From SHAN690 sp040221375 (GTDB taxonomy: Bacteria > Bacteroidota > Bacteroidia > Flavobacteriales_G > Salibacteraceae): DNA of 64,000 bases. The position numbers and the translations under genes were made by a program. Below are positions 42,491 through 50,614 of the stretch, in pieces. The notes under the pieces were generated by a model. That model saw nothing but the letters and a program-made list of their open reading frames with translations, was not told the DNA's origin and made no database searches. Positions within the stretch are counted from its first letter, which is position 1. Each line of letters begins with the position of its first letter. The stretch covers positions 92,839 through 156,838 of the forward strand of contig JAVKEP010000015.1 of NCBI GenBank assembly GCA_040221375.1, read 5' to 3'.

Positions 42491-42628
42491 GGTTTAAAGC
42501 TAAGAAGAATGATCGGGGTAAAATTTACAGCATGATGGAATAAAACAAAGCTTCTAACTGCTCAGCATCGCCGTTTTAATTCGCATCGTCCTTTCGTACA
42601 ATCGAGCTTGGCTCGGGCCGCTGCAAAT

Positions 42629-42651
42629 GAAAAGCGCCCCTGTCGGGGCGC
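42629..42651 (-). terminator. Terminator downstream of tRNA-Ser
   Basis: On the minus strand GCGCCCC-GACA-GGGGCGC is followed by TTTTC. It lies 17 bases after the tRNA 3' end. Confidence 0.7.
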
Positions 42652-42667
42652 CTTCGTTTCGTTTGGC

Positions 42668-42751
42668 GGAGAGTGAGGGATTCGAACCCCCGGACCCGTG
42701 AAGGTCAATAGTTTTCAAGACTACCGCAATCGACCACTCTGCCAACTCTCC
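42668..42751 (-). tRNA. tRNA-Ser (anticodon UGA)
   Basis: On the minus strand the acceptor stem GGAGAGT/ACTCTCC is intact, the D arm region is GGCAGAGTGGTCGATTGC, the anticodon loop is CTTGAAAA with TGA as anticodon, a long variable arm follows (class II tRNA, as for serine), and the T arm reads GGGGGTTCGAATCCC. CCA is not encoded. About 84 nt. Confidence 0.95.
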
Positions 42752-42848
42752 GCTGCAAAAGTAAAAATGTATCGGATTCACCCAAGGGTGCTGAGGAAAT
42801 GCAATCTGATTGGTGCGCAAGGCGCTGGGATTCAGGTAGATTAATTGA

Positions 42849-44018
42849 CTAACAATCCTTTCCAAGCATCCATAAGAGCCCAAGTCCGAAATCTTTGGAC
42901 CATGCAGATTCGTCGTGTTCTGCCGCTTCGTCTTTGTGAAAGAAGAAGTCCTTGTCTTTTTGCAATCCTTTTGATTCGAGCAAGCGAATCGCCTCATCAA
43001 TTCCTGGCTGTAGTTTCTTTTCCAGACCCACACCTCCATTATAGAGATAGAACCTCGCGTTAGAAGGCTCAGCACTTAATCGTATGTCATCTAGGTAATC
43101 AAACCCTTCGCTTCCCGGATCGGGATCTATGAAAGCCGGAGAAAAACACATGGCGCCTCCGAAGACATCAGGGTGTTCCCAGGCGAGCATGAATGCGAGG
43201 GTTCCGCCGGCCGAAGAACCGGCGGTGAACGTTAGTTGGGCATCTCGAGAAGTGCGGTAGACTTGATCGATCATGGGTTTGATCGTTTCGATCACTAAGT
43301 TCTTGTACTTCGACGAGATGATTTCATCCAAGTATTCTTCGCTTCGGTCAGCTGTGTTGTAAATCCCAACAATGATCATTGGGTCAATGATACGTTCAGT
43401 GATGAATAGGTCGACGGTTTCGTCTACCTGCCAATCCACGCCCATGAAACTCGTCGATGGATCAAAAATGTTCTGCCCGTCGTGCATATATAACACAGGA
43501 TATACCGTCTCCTGTAAATCGTCGTATCCAGGAGGAAGCCACACAATGACATCTCGTTCCGCAAGTCCGCTGCCTTGAATCGATTCATGGATGCGCACCT
43601 CACCTGTCACTTGACTTGCTATAGGAGCGGTGGTACCCCAACCAAATACGTGATGATGAACTTCTTTTTCATTCGATGCAATGGTCTGATTCTCAAAAAT
43701 TTTTCCGTTGCCGTCCTTGGCCTCTTTTTCCCAACTCCCGAGGGTGAATTTGTAGTGGACCGCTTCGGTGCTGCTGCGTGTGAGCATGAAAACAAAGACA
43801 GAATCAGAGATTTGTTCCATCTCAATCACGCTCGGATTCCAGTTTCCCAAATCTTGCGAGGATCCAGTGATAAAAGGCTTTTGTCCTTTGGCGGAGCCTT
43901 TCAAATGAAGAAAAATGCTCGTTCTTTCGCTACTCGAGGGCGATTGAGCATCAACTCCTTCGCATGACATAGCGAGGAACAAAATCGTAATAACGAAGCG
44001 GACGTAGGGCGGTCTCAT
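42849..44018 (-). CDS. Secreted esterase with N-terminal CBM20-like domain
   Basis: 389 aa. N-terminal signal with a possible lipobox (LAMSC) or a cleavage after GVDAQ. Residues about 33-115 form a CBM20-like module (FITGSSQDLGNWNPSVIEME, VHYKFTLGSWEKEAKDGNG). The rest is an alpha/beta hydrolase of the putative esterase (EstD/Fes-like) family: YPVLYMHDGQNIFDP, nucleophile S269 in TAGSSAGGTLAF, and a late histidine in AAEHDESAWS. Such proteins hydrolyse acyl esters on sugars or siderophores; the carbohydrate module suggests a glycan ester. Substrate not known. Single gene next to tRNA-Ser. Confidence 0.87.
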   Translation of the reverse strand: MRPPYVRFVITILFLAMSCEGVDAQSPSSSERTSIFLHLKGSAKGQKPFITGSSQDLGNWNPSVIEMEQISDSVFVFMLTRSSTEAVHYKFTLGSWEKEAKDGNGKIFENQTIASNEKEVHHHVFGWGTTAPIASQVTGEVRIHESIQGSGLAERDVIVWLPPGYDDLQETVYPVLYMHDGQNIFDPSTSFMGVDWQVDETVDLFITERIIDPMIIVGIYNTADRSEEYLDEIISSKYKNLVIETIKPMIDQVYRTSRDAQLTFTAGSSAGGTLAFMLAWEHPDVFGGAMCFSPAFIDPDPGSEGFDYLDDIRLSAEPSNARFYLYNGGVGLEKKLQPGIDEAIRLLESKGLQKDKDFFFHKDEAAEHDESAWSKDFGLGLLWMLGKDC

Positions 44019-44110
44019 TTTTTCAAACTTCGGAACAATTCGCGATGTGGCCCAACATAAAAACAGAAATCCATATCATTGTTTTCTGTACGGATTGACA
44101 TTTTCTGGCT

Positions 44111-44839
44111 ATGCTACAATTCAATAAATGGTCTTTGGGCATCCTCTGTATTTCACTGTTACTCTCAGTTACTTCGACTTCGGCGCAGCGAGTAGCTACG
44201 TGGGAAAAATCGTCTGAAGATAAGAAGGAGCTGAAGAAATTTGGCAATAACTACTTCCACGCCATCACATTTGTGCCCATGACCGGATTGACGCATTACA
44301 CGGTCGATCCTATTCCAAGCGAAGGCTTTGGAGCCGAACCTAGTACAAGATTGGCGGCTTGGACATTTTTTAGCTTAGGCTACCAGGCGAGGTATAATTT
44401 GTTGAATCATCGCGATAGGTTTTCCATTTCCGTCTCAGCGGAACCATACTGGGATATCGTGAGTCGACCTTCCTTCGAGTCCCAAGGAGGGTCTGAAGAT
44501 TCGAATAAAAAAGGGATCTTTCTTGGGGTCGACTTGAACCTGTGGAATCACTCTACATTTAACAACCTCGATGACCGGGGCATGTCATTGTCTGCTGGCT
44601 TGCACCTCAACAAGGTGGCAAGGTATCCGTCAACGCGCGCTGGTTTTGCTCGGATTACGTATAAGTATGTGAGGTACAAACGGTCGTTTTTCAGCGTGTC
44701 CTCGGTGGACCCCAATAAGCAAGTATTTCGATTCATTGCTCTTCAAGTGGGCTACGGAGGTGATTCAGGAAAGGCTGACGTTCCTTACAATGCAGCATTA
44801 GAATACCGTTTGATCCTAGCCAGAATTATTGGATATTAA
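44111..44839 (+). CDS. Putative outer-membrane beta-barrel protein
   Basis: 242 aa. Signal peptide (LGILCISLLLSVTSTSAQ) and then amphipathic strands alternating with polar turns (WTFFSLGYQARYNLLNH, FSISVSAEPYWDIVSRP, GMSLSAGLHLNKVARYPS, FIALQVGYGGDSG, YNAALEYRLILARIIGY) ending in an aromatic residue, as barrels do. I recognise no named family. It is six bases upstream of the M48 protease gene and probably co-transcribed with it. Confidence 0.68.
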   Translation: MLQFNKWSLGILCISLLLSVTSTSAQRVATWEKSSEDKKELKKFGNNYFHAITFVPMTGLTHYTVDPIPSEGFGAEPSTRLAAWTFFSLGYQARYNLLNHRDRFSISVSAEPYWDIVSRPSFESQGGSEDSNKKGIFLGVDLNLWNHSTFNNLDDRGMSLSAGLHLNKVARYPSTRAGFARITYKYVRYKRSFFSVSSVDPNKQVFRFIALQVGYGGDSGKADVPYNAALEYRLILARIIGY

Positions 44840-44845
44840 TGTGAA

Positions 44846-46765
44846 ATGAAGCGATTCTTATTACCCATACTCTGCCTAGTTACTGCTTTTGCGAACGGAC
44901 AATACACGCCAATGCTGAATGACGGAATCATTCCAGCACACTTTCTTTATTCACCTACAGAGAAGTATGAATCGAGCGTGCTTCCTGGTTCTGCTTATCG
45001 AAAGCGAGATGCCCGCCTGACGGAAATGAATTTCTTCAATTCTACCCATTATTGGGTAAATGATCTATTGGTCAGTGGCAACGTGGTATTCGGAAACGAA
45101 GTGGATGCGTACGTCAGGGATGTATTGAACCGAATCATCGAGATGAATGGGCTCAAGGTCAAGGTGCAAATACACCCGATCAAGTCTGCCTATTACAATG
45201 CGTTTTCGACCGACTTGGGCTACATCTTTGTCAACCTCGGATTGATCGCCAAAACGCGCAACGAAGCCGAACTTGCCTTTGTGCTCTCGCATGAATTGGC
45301 GCATTACATATACAGTCACAACTTAAAAGGCGTCCAGAAAACTTACGAGTTAGAGAAGGATCGGAGTGCGGGCGCCTCCTATGCAAGGATCCTCCAAAAG
45401 CACAGTTACTCCCGCGCACTTGAGTTAGAAGCCGACTCCATCGGATTTGATTATTACGTCAGTGCGGGATACGATCCAAAGGCCGCAGTAAAAGGCTTTG
45501 AGATTTTAGAAGATACCCGATTGGTGCCTGAAGGAACGCAGCTTCCAATGTTCGACGCGTTTTTATCCGATTTGAAAGCCATCGAACCGTTGGTAGTGGA
45601 TTCGTTGGAAGCCGAGATTACGCAAGCATTGGATCGAGATGACTCCCTGCAGACCCATCCGGCGGCGACTGCAAGAAAGCGGCGCTTGGCGGAGCGGTCT
45701 TCGACAATCAACGAAGGAAATATTTACTTGGTATCGGAAGCCCGGTTTCACAGAGCAAAACGACAGGCTCGATTAGAGTGCGCAAGGGTTTCGTTCATGG
45801 AAAAAAACTTTCTTGAAGCCGCGTATTTCACACAAGAAGTGCTCGATGAAACCGGCGACAAGGAGTATGCCGACATTGCCTTTCTCCGATCGATGATCGG
45901 TTTGTTGGCTTCTAAAATATATGACCCAGTATTCAACGCGCGAGAAAATTTGATGCCCGCGCTTTCTGAAATTCACCTGTCAGATTCGAGCGTCTACTTG
46001 CCGATGCTTACCTATTTCCTGGGCGCGGACTCATTGGCCATCGTCAACCGAATTGAAAAAGAGTTTTTGTCGTTGGAAAAGGAATATCCAAAATCAGAAC
46101 GATTGGCACGCCTCAAAAATTGGTTCATGGGATGGTCATACCACGAGATTTTATATGAGTTTGAGGACTACGAGTCGCTTTTGGAAGAAACCGAATTAGC
46201 GGAGAATGCGCTCAACAATGGCAAGAAATTCTATGTTGACCCTTGGTATTTATACGTCGATTTCAGAAAGAAATACAAAGTGCAGTTCAAACAAACGGAG
46301 CGGAATAAGTTTAATATCTATGAAAAGGTCCGGAGAAAGAATAAAAGGAAGGGCGTGTATGCATTCTTCTCAGCTTCGGACAAGGAGCACCTCACCACAG
46401 ACGTAATCAATAGCATCGCATTGATCAAAGACAGAGTGCGCGAAATGAATGCGATTTCAGGCTGGACGAAACTCCCAGCCATCGAATTGGATCAAATTCG
46501 CGCATTTTGCGAACAACATGATCGGAGCGTAGTGAGGTATTCATATGGGCTTCACTACAAAGAGAACCATAATCCTGGGTCAATTGCGGCTTACTATTAT
46601 TACATTTTCACGGCCCCGATTGCAATCATTATGGCCAATTCGGCTAAGAATAGAGCCTTTTTCGATTATGCGGATTTTGACCTAATTACGGGTGAGCAAA
46701 CCACGTTTAGTGAACTCAATTCCAGGTTGGGCTTGGTCAGAAAGGTGTTTTTCAAACACCGATAA
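44846..46765 (+). CDS. M48 family metalloprotease
   Basis: 639 aa. Signal peptide (RFLLPILCLVTAFANGQ). The zinc site is HELAH (149-153) with the third ligand glutamate in ALELEADSIGFDYYVSAGYD (near E195), as in BepA/LoiP-type M48 proteases, but the C-terminal 400 residues are long and helical with no clear match to the TPR tail of BepA. Periplasmic M48 proteases help quality control of outer-membrane proteins, which fits the barrel-like protein encoded just upstream (inference). It runs directly into the convergent isoaspartyl peptidase gene with no gap. Confidence 0.88.
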   Translation: MKRFLLPILCLVTAFANGQYTPMLNDGIIPAHFLYSPTEKYESSVLPGSAYRKRDARLTEMNFFNSTHYWVNDLLVSGNVVFGNEVDAYVRDVLNRIIEMNGLKVKVQIHPIKSAYYNAFSTDLGYIFVNLGLIAKTRNEAELAFVLSHELAHYIYSHNLKGVQKTYELEKDRSAGASYARILQKHSYSRALELEADSIGFDYYVSAGYDPKAAVKGFEILEDTRLVPEGTQLPMFDAFLSDLKAIEPLVVDSLEAEITQALDRDDSLQTHPAATARKRRLAERSSTINEGNIYLVSEARFHRAKRQARLECARVSFMEKNFLEAAYFTQEVLDETGDKEYADIAFLRSMIGLLASKIYDPVFNARENLMPALSEIHLSDSSVYLPMLTYFLGADSLAIVNRIEKEFLSLEKEYPKSERLARLKNWFMGWSYHEILYEFEDYESLLEETELAENALNNGKKFYVDPWYLYVDFRKKYKVQFKQTERNKFNIYEKVRRKNKRKGVYAFFSASDKEHLTTDVINSIALIKDRVREMNAISGWTKLPAIELDQIRAFCEQHDRSVVRYSYGLHYKENHNPGSIAAYYYYIFTAPIAIIMANSAKNRAFFDYADFDLITGEQTTFSELNSRLGLVRKVFFKHR

Positions 46766-47767
46766 TCAGGGTTCAGGTTTGAACATAAGCACCTCCGTTC
46801 GTCCATCGCTCATCTTGTAAGCACGAAACATGCCTGGCGTATTAAAAGGCATGGCAATGTTTCCATGTTTGTCCAAGGCGATCAAGCCACCTGTGCCACC
46901 TAGGTTTTCCAGCGAAGTATGGATCATGTACGATGAAGCTTTGTTGACGTCGTAGCCTTTGTACAGCATTAAGGCAGAGACTTCATGCGCTACATTGAGT
47001 CGCATGAAGTATTCGCCGTGTCCTGTGCAAGACACCGCACAGCTTTCATTGTTGGCATACGTGCCTGCGCCGATGATGGGAGAATCGCCGATCCGATTGT
47101 GCATTTTATTGGTCATCCCACCCGTACTTGTGCCTGAAGCCAGATCACCTTGTTTATCGAGTGCAGCAACGCCCACCGTTCCGTACTTCCAGTCGCTATG
47201 CCCTTGGTCGATGAATCCTTGATCTTTCTCCTGTATTTGCACACGCTTTAAGGAGCGTTTGCTGGCCTGAGTAATGAAATAGGAAGAGGGCTCCTGCACC
47301 AGTCCTTGTTCCTCGGCAAATTGATCCGCCCCCGCATTGCTCATCAGCACGTGGGGAGAGTTGAGCATCACCGCCGCCGCAGCTTCTATGGGGTGCTTCA
47401 CCTTGGTCACCCCAGCAACGGCTCCTGCGTTGAGGTCTCGACCACACATGATGGAAGCATCCATCTCAACGAACCCGTTCGCATTCAGTACACTTCCTCT
47501 ACCCGCATTAAAGAGCGAGTCATCCTCAAGCACGCGAATCGTGGCAATTACCGCATCTTCTGCAGAACCGCCATTGTCGAGCACCGAGTAACCTGTTTCC
47601 AAAGCCGTTTGCAATCCTTTCTCATACGCCGTTCGCCGCTCATTGGAAAGTCCCTCTTGCGTGATTGTTCCAGCACCGCCGTGCAGCACGAGACCGTATG
47701 TTTGACCGATGGCGGCGTTTAATACACACAAAAGACTGAACGTCAGTAGGTATAGCTTGTACTTCAT
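46766..47767 (-). CDS. Isoaspartyl peptidase / L-asparaginase (Ntn hydrolase)
   Basis: 333 aa from ATG 47767; the longer frame to 47869 runs through the promoter and into rpmG and is rejected. Signal peptide (KLYLLTFSLLCVLNAAIGQ), so it is exported. It self-cleaves to expose the catalytic threonine T197 in KYGTVGVAALDKQGDLASGTSTGG; other motifs are LVLHGGAGTI, FNAGRGSVL and GTGHGEYFMR-type SCTGHGEYFMRL. Plant-type asparaginases hydrolyse isoaspartyl dipeptides and asparagine. A TACATTTG element ends six bases before the ATG, suggesting a leaderless mRNA. Confidence 0.92.
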   Translation of the reverse strand: MKYKLYLLTFSLLCVLNAAIGQTYGLVLHGGAGTITQEGLSNERRTAYEKGLQTALETGYSVLDNGGSAEDAVIATIRVLEDDSLFNAGRGSVLNANGFVEMDASIMCGRDLNAGAVAGVTKVKHPIEAAAAVMLNSPHVLMSNAGADQFAEEQGLVQEPSSYFITQASKRSLKRVQIQEKDQGFIDQGHSDWKYGTVGVAALDKQGDLASGTSTGGMTNKMHNRIGDSPIIGAGTYANNESCAVSCTGHGEYFMRLNVAHEVSALMLYKGYDVNKASSYMIHTSLENLGGTGGLIALDKHGNIAMPFNTPGMFRAYKMSDGRTEVLMFKPEP

Positions 47768-47772
47768 GTTAT

Positions 47773-47780
47773 CAAATGTA
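47773..47780 (-). promoter_or_regulatory. -7 element abutting the isoaspartyl peptidase start
   Basis: TACATTTG on the minus strand, a full match, five bases from the ATG at 47767. Transcription should begin at or next to the start codon. No -33 element found. Confidence 0.5.
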
Positions 47781-47829
47781 CGTAGTTCAAAAAGTTGGCA
47801 TTCAGGACCTTCAATCAAATACAAATAAT

Positions 47830-47837
47830 TATTTTTG
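47830..47837 (+). promoter_or_regulatory. -7 element upstream of rpmG
   Basis: TATTTTTG, full TAnnTTTG match, 30 bases before the ATG at 47868. It lies before the alternative ATG at 47835, arguing for the 47868 start. Confidence 0.5.
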
Positions 47838-47867
47838 CACCCCGATTTTATCAAAGACAACGGAATC

Positions 47868-48050
47868 ATGGCAAAGAAAGGAAACAGGGTTCAAGTAATA
47901 CTAGAATGCACCGAGCATAAGGAAAGCGGTATGCCAGGAACTTCGCGTTACATTACTACCAAGAACAGAAAGAATACTCCAGACCGCATCGAAATGAAGA
48001 AGTACAATCCGATTCTTCGTAAGATGACCGTTCACAAGGAGATCAAGTAA
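47868..48050 (+). CDS. rpmG: 50S ribosomal protein L33
   Basis: 60 aa: MAKKGNRVQVILECTEHK, then SRYITTKNRKNTPDRIEMKKYNPILRK, the standard L33 sequence. It lacks the zinc-binding cysteine pairs of C+ forms (only one Cys, in LECTEH), so it is the zinc-free type. The start at 47868 is chosen from the family N-terminus. In Bacteroidota rpmB (L28) commonly precedes it; here the upstream neighbour is the divergent isoaspartyl peptidase. Followed by the DUF4295 gene 20 bases on. Confidence 0.95.
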   Translation: MAKKGNRVQVILECTEHKESGMPGTSRYITTKNRKNTPDRIEMKKYNPILRKMTVHKEIK

Positions 48051-48070
48051 AACCAAGAAAATACTAAGCC

Positions 48071-48226
48071 ATGGCTAAGAAAACAGTAGCAGGACTAAGA
48101 AAGCAAGGTGCAAAGGACTTCACCAAAGTGATTAAGATGGTAAAGTCTGATAAGACAGGAAACTATAGTTTTCGCGAAGAGGTGTTGCCGAAGGATTCGG
48201 TAAATGACTTCCTGAACGCTAAGTAA
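48071..48226 (+). CDS. DUF4295 small basic protein
   Basis: 51 aa read directly from the sequence: MAKKTVAGLRKQGAKDFTKV, then IKMVKSDKTGNYSFREEVLP and KDSVNDFLNAK. This is the Bacteroidota-specific DUF4295 family normally encoded after rpmG; its basic nature and position suggest a ribosome-associated protein (structures of Bacteroidota ribosomes may show it, which I cannot check). Starts 20 bases after rpmG and precedes a terminator. Confidence 0.92.
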   Translation: MAKKTVAGLRKQGAKDFTKVIKMVKSDKTGNYSFREEVLPKDSVNDFLNAK

Positions 48227-48246
48227 CTGTTTCCAGAAGATATTTT

Positions 48247-48284
48247 GAAAGCTTTCCACCACTGGCGGGAAGCTTTCTTTGTTT
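48247..48284 (+). terminator. Terminator after rpmG-DUF4295
   Basis: GAAAGCTTTCC pairs with GGGAAGCTTTC around a ten-base loop and is followed by TTTGTTT. Confidence 0.8.
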
Positions 48285-48304
48285 AACCCCATTCCATTCA
48301 TTCA

Positions 48305-49264
48305 ATGGCACTATTCGGTCTCTTCAAATCCAAAAAGGAGTCGCTCGATAAAGGACTCGAGAAAACACGTGAAAGCGTATTTTCCAAGTTAACCCGTGCT
48401 GTCGTTGGAAAGTCGAAGGTCGACGACGAGGTGTTGGACAACCTCGAAGAGGTGCTCGTTACCTCTGACGTGGGAGTAGATACTACGCTGAAGATCATTG
48501 CAAGGATAGAGGAGCGTGTTTCGAAAGACAAATACGTCAATGCTGAAGAGCTGCAAAGCTTGCTCAGGGAAGAGATTTCTTTGCTGCTTGAAGAAAACAA
48601 GGCCGGGGAGGTACTGGATTTCGAAGAAGAGCTCAAAAAGAAACCCTATGTGATGATGGTAGTAGGCGTGAATGGGGTGGGTAAGACTACGACCATAGGA
48701 AAGCTCGCCTATCAATTTAAAAATGCTGGGAAAAAGGTGGTCGTTGGTGCTGCAGATACCTTTCGCGCAGCGGCGATTGAGCAATTGAAGGTGTGGGGTG
48801 AACGCGCAGACGTGCCTGTGGTTGCACAGAGCATGGGCTCCGACCCGGCCAGCGTGGCCTTTGATACGTTACAGTCGGCGGTTAACCAAAACGCGGATGT
48901 TGTCATCATCGACACAGCAGGAAGGTTGCACAACAAAGCCGGGTTGATGAACGAATTGAGCAAGATCAAACGGGTCATGCAAAAAATCGTACCCGATGCT
49001 CCCCACGAGGTGCTGCTCGTTCTCGACGCATCCACCGGACAGAATGCCTTTGAACAGGCCAAGCAGTTTACTGCCGCAACGGAGGTGAATGCCCTGGCGC
49101 TTACCAAATTGGACGGAACGGCAAAGGGAGGCGTTGTCATCGGCATCAGCGATCAGTTTAAAATCCCCGTGAAGTACATTGGTGTGGGCGAAAAGGTTGA
49201 AGATCTACAACTTTTTAATCGCCGGCACTTCGTAGACGCATTGTTCGGCTCAACGCAACTCTGA
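48305..49264 (+). CDS. ftsY: Signal recognition particle receptor FtsY
   Basis: 319 aa SRP GTPase. N-terminal helical N domain (about 1-100), then the G domain: GVNGVGKTTTIGKLA (P-loop), DTFRAAAIEQLKVW (insertion box), VIIDTAGRLHNK and TKLDGTAKGG. The acidic A domain of E. coli FtsY is absent, as is usual in Bacteroidota. It delivers ribosome-nascent chain complexes to the Sec translocon together with Ffh. It ends one base before rimO and is probably co-transcribed with it. Confidence 0.97.
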   Translation: MALFGLFKSKKESLDKGLEKTRESVFSKLTRAVVGKSKVDDEVLDNLEEVLVTSDVGVDTTLKIIARIEERVSKDKYVNAEELQSLLREEISLLLEENKAGEVLDFEEELKKKPYVMMVVGVNGVGKTTTIGKLAYQFKNAGKKVVVGAADTFRAAAIEQLKVWGERADVPVVAQSMGSDPASVAFDTLQSAVNQNADVVIIDTAGRLHNKAGLMNELSKIKRVMQKIVPDAPHEVLLVLDASTGQNAFEQAKQFTAATEVNALALTKLDGTAKGGVVIGISDQFKIPVKYIGVGEKVEDLQLFNRRHFVDALFGSTQL

Positions 49265-49265
49265 T

Positions 49266-50582
49266 ATGAGAACCAAAGGAAAACGGTCTGAAAAGATCAA
49301 CGTTGTGACGCTGGGATGTTCAAAAAACATCTTCGATTCTGAAGTTTTGATGACGCAATTGAAGGGCAATGACTTTGATGTTGAGCACGAGAGCGACAAG
49401 GAGGATTTTGATACAGTCATCATCAACACATGCGGGTTCATTGATAATGCAAAGGAAGAGTCTGTCAATACCATCCTGCAGTTTTCTGAAGCAAAAAAGC
49501 AAGGTTGGGTCAGCAAGGTGCTGGTAACAGGATGCCTTTCAGAACGCTACCGAGACGAGCTTGAAAAAGAAATACCAGAAGTGGATGCTTGGTTTGGAAC
49601 ACGAGAGCTTCCGCGTTTACTGAAGACGTTGAAGGCTGATTACAAACACGAGTTGGTCGGCGAACGCTTTCTGACAACACCTGTGCATTACGCCTACCTC
49701 AAGATCAGCGAAGGTTGTGATCGTCCATGTGCTTTTTGCGCGATTCCACTCATGAGAGGAAAGCATAAGAGTACTCCGATCGAAGACTTGGTGATACAAG
49801 CAAAAGCCCTGGCGGCTCAAGGAACAAAAGAGCTGATTCTGATTGCACAAGATTCTACCTACTACGGACTTGACATTTATGGCAAACGTAATCTGGCTGA
49901 GCTGATGCAGAAACTAAGTGAAGTTGAAGGCATCGAGTGGATTCGACTTCATTATGCTTATCCGGCTGGCTTTCCCATGGATGCGATTGAAGAAATGGCT
50001 CGTAACCCAAAGATTTGCAACTACCTCGATATTCCATTGCAGCACATCAACGATGAAATGCTCAAAGGCATGCGAAGAGGAACAACGCGAAGTAAAACCG
50101 ACAAGATTTTACACGAAATGCGCGCTGTGAACCCGGAAATGGCGATTCGCACGACCCTTATTACAGGCTTTCCTGGTGAAACGGAAGAGCAATTCCAAGA
50201 AATGTATGATTGGGTGGCGGAAATGAAGTTTGATCGTTTGGGAGTCTTCACTTATAGCCATGAAGAGAATACGCATGCGTTCCAATTGGAAGACAATGTC
50301 CCGCAAGAAGTCAAGCAGAATCGAGCCAACGCCATCATGGAACTGCAGGAGGGCATAAGCTTTGAAAAGAATAGATCGAGGATCGGTTCGGTAGAACGCG
50401 TATTGATCGATCGCAAGGAGTCAGGATACTTTGTGGGCAGAACCCAATACGATTCGCCCGAAGTAGACAATGAAGTAGTCATCGACGCGAGCGAGCAGTA
50501 CTTGAGATTGGGCGATTTTGTCTCTGTCAAGATCATCGGCAATACGGCGTTTGATTTGGAAGGCGAAGTCGTAGTTGAATAG
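49266..50582 (+). CDS. rimO: Ribosomal protein S12 methylthiotransferase RimO
   Basis: 438 aa radical-SAM enzyme that methylthiolates the conserved aspartate of ribosomal protein S12. The MTTase domain has cluster cysteines in LGCSKN (C18), NTCGFID (C56) and TGCLSERY; the radical-SAM cluster is CDRPCAFC at about 151-158; a C-terminal TRAM domain follows (about 370-435). NTCGFI and the absence of MiaB-like features favour RimO. It begins one base after the ftsY stop. Confidence 0.95.
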   Translation: MRTKGKRSEKINVVTLGCSKNIFDSEVLMTQLKGNDFDVEHESDKEDFDTVIINTCGFIDNAKEESVNTILQFSEAKKQGWVSKVLVTGCLSERYRDELEKEIPEVDAWFGTRELPRLLKTLKADYKHELVGERFLTTPVHYAYLKISEGCDRPCAFCAIPLMRGKHKSTPIEDLVIQAKALAAQGTKELILIAQDSTYYGLDIYGKRNLAELMQKLSEVEGIEWIRLHYAYPAGFPMDAIEEMARNPKICNYLDIPLQHINDEMLKGMRRGTTRSKTDKILHEMRAVNPEMAIRTTLITGFPGETEEQFQEMYDWVAEMKFDRLGVFTYSHEENTHAFQLEDNVPQEVKQNRANAIMELQEGISFEKNRSRIGSVERVLIDRKESGYFVGRTQYDSPEVDNEVVIDASEQYLRLGDFVSVKIIGNTAFDLEGEVVVE

Positions 50583-50614
50583 TTCTCATCGAACATGTAG
50601 CTTGGTTCTGTTCT

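Noticed and set aside
42554..43075. Open frame of 173 codons on the minus strand across the tRNA gene
   Set aside because: It reads through tRNA-Ser and its terminator; the translation is low-quality and cysteine/serine-rich noise.
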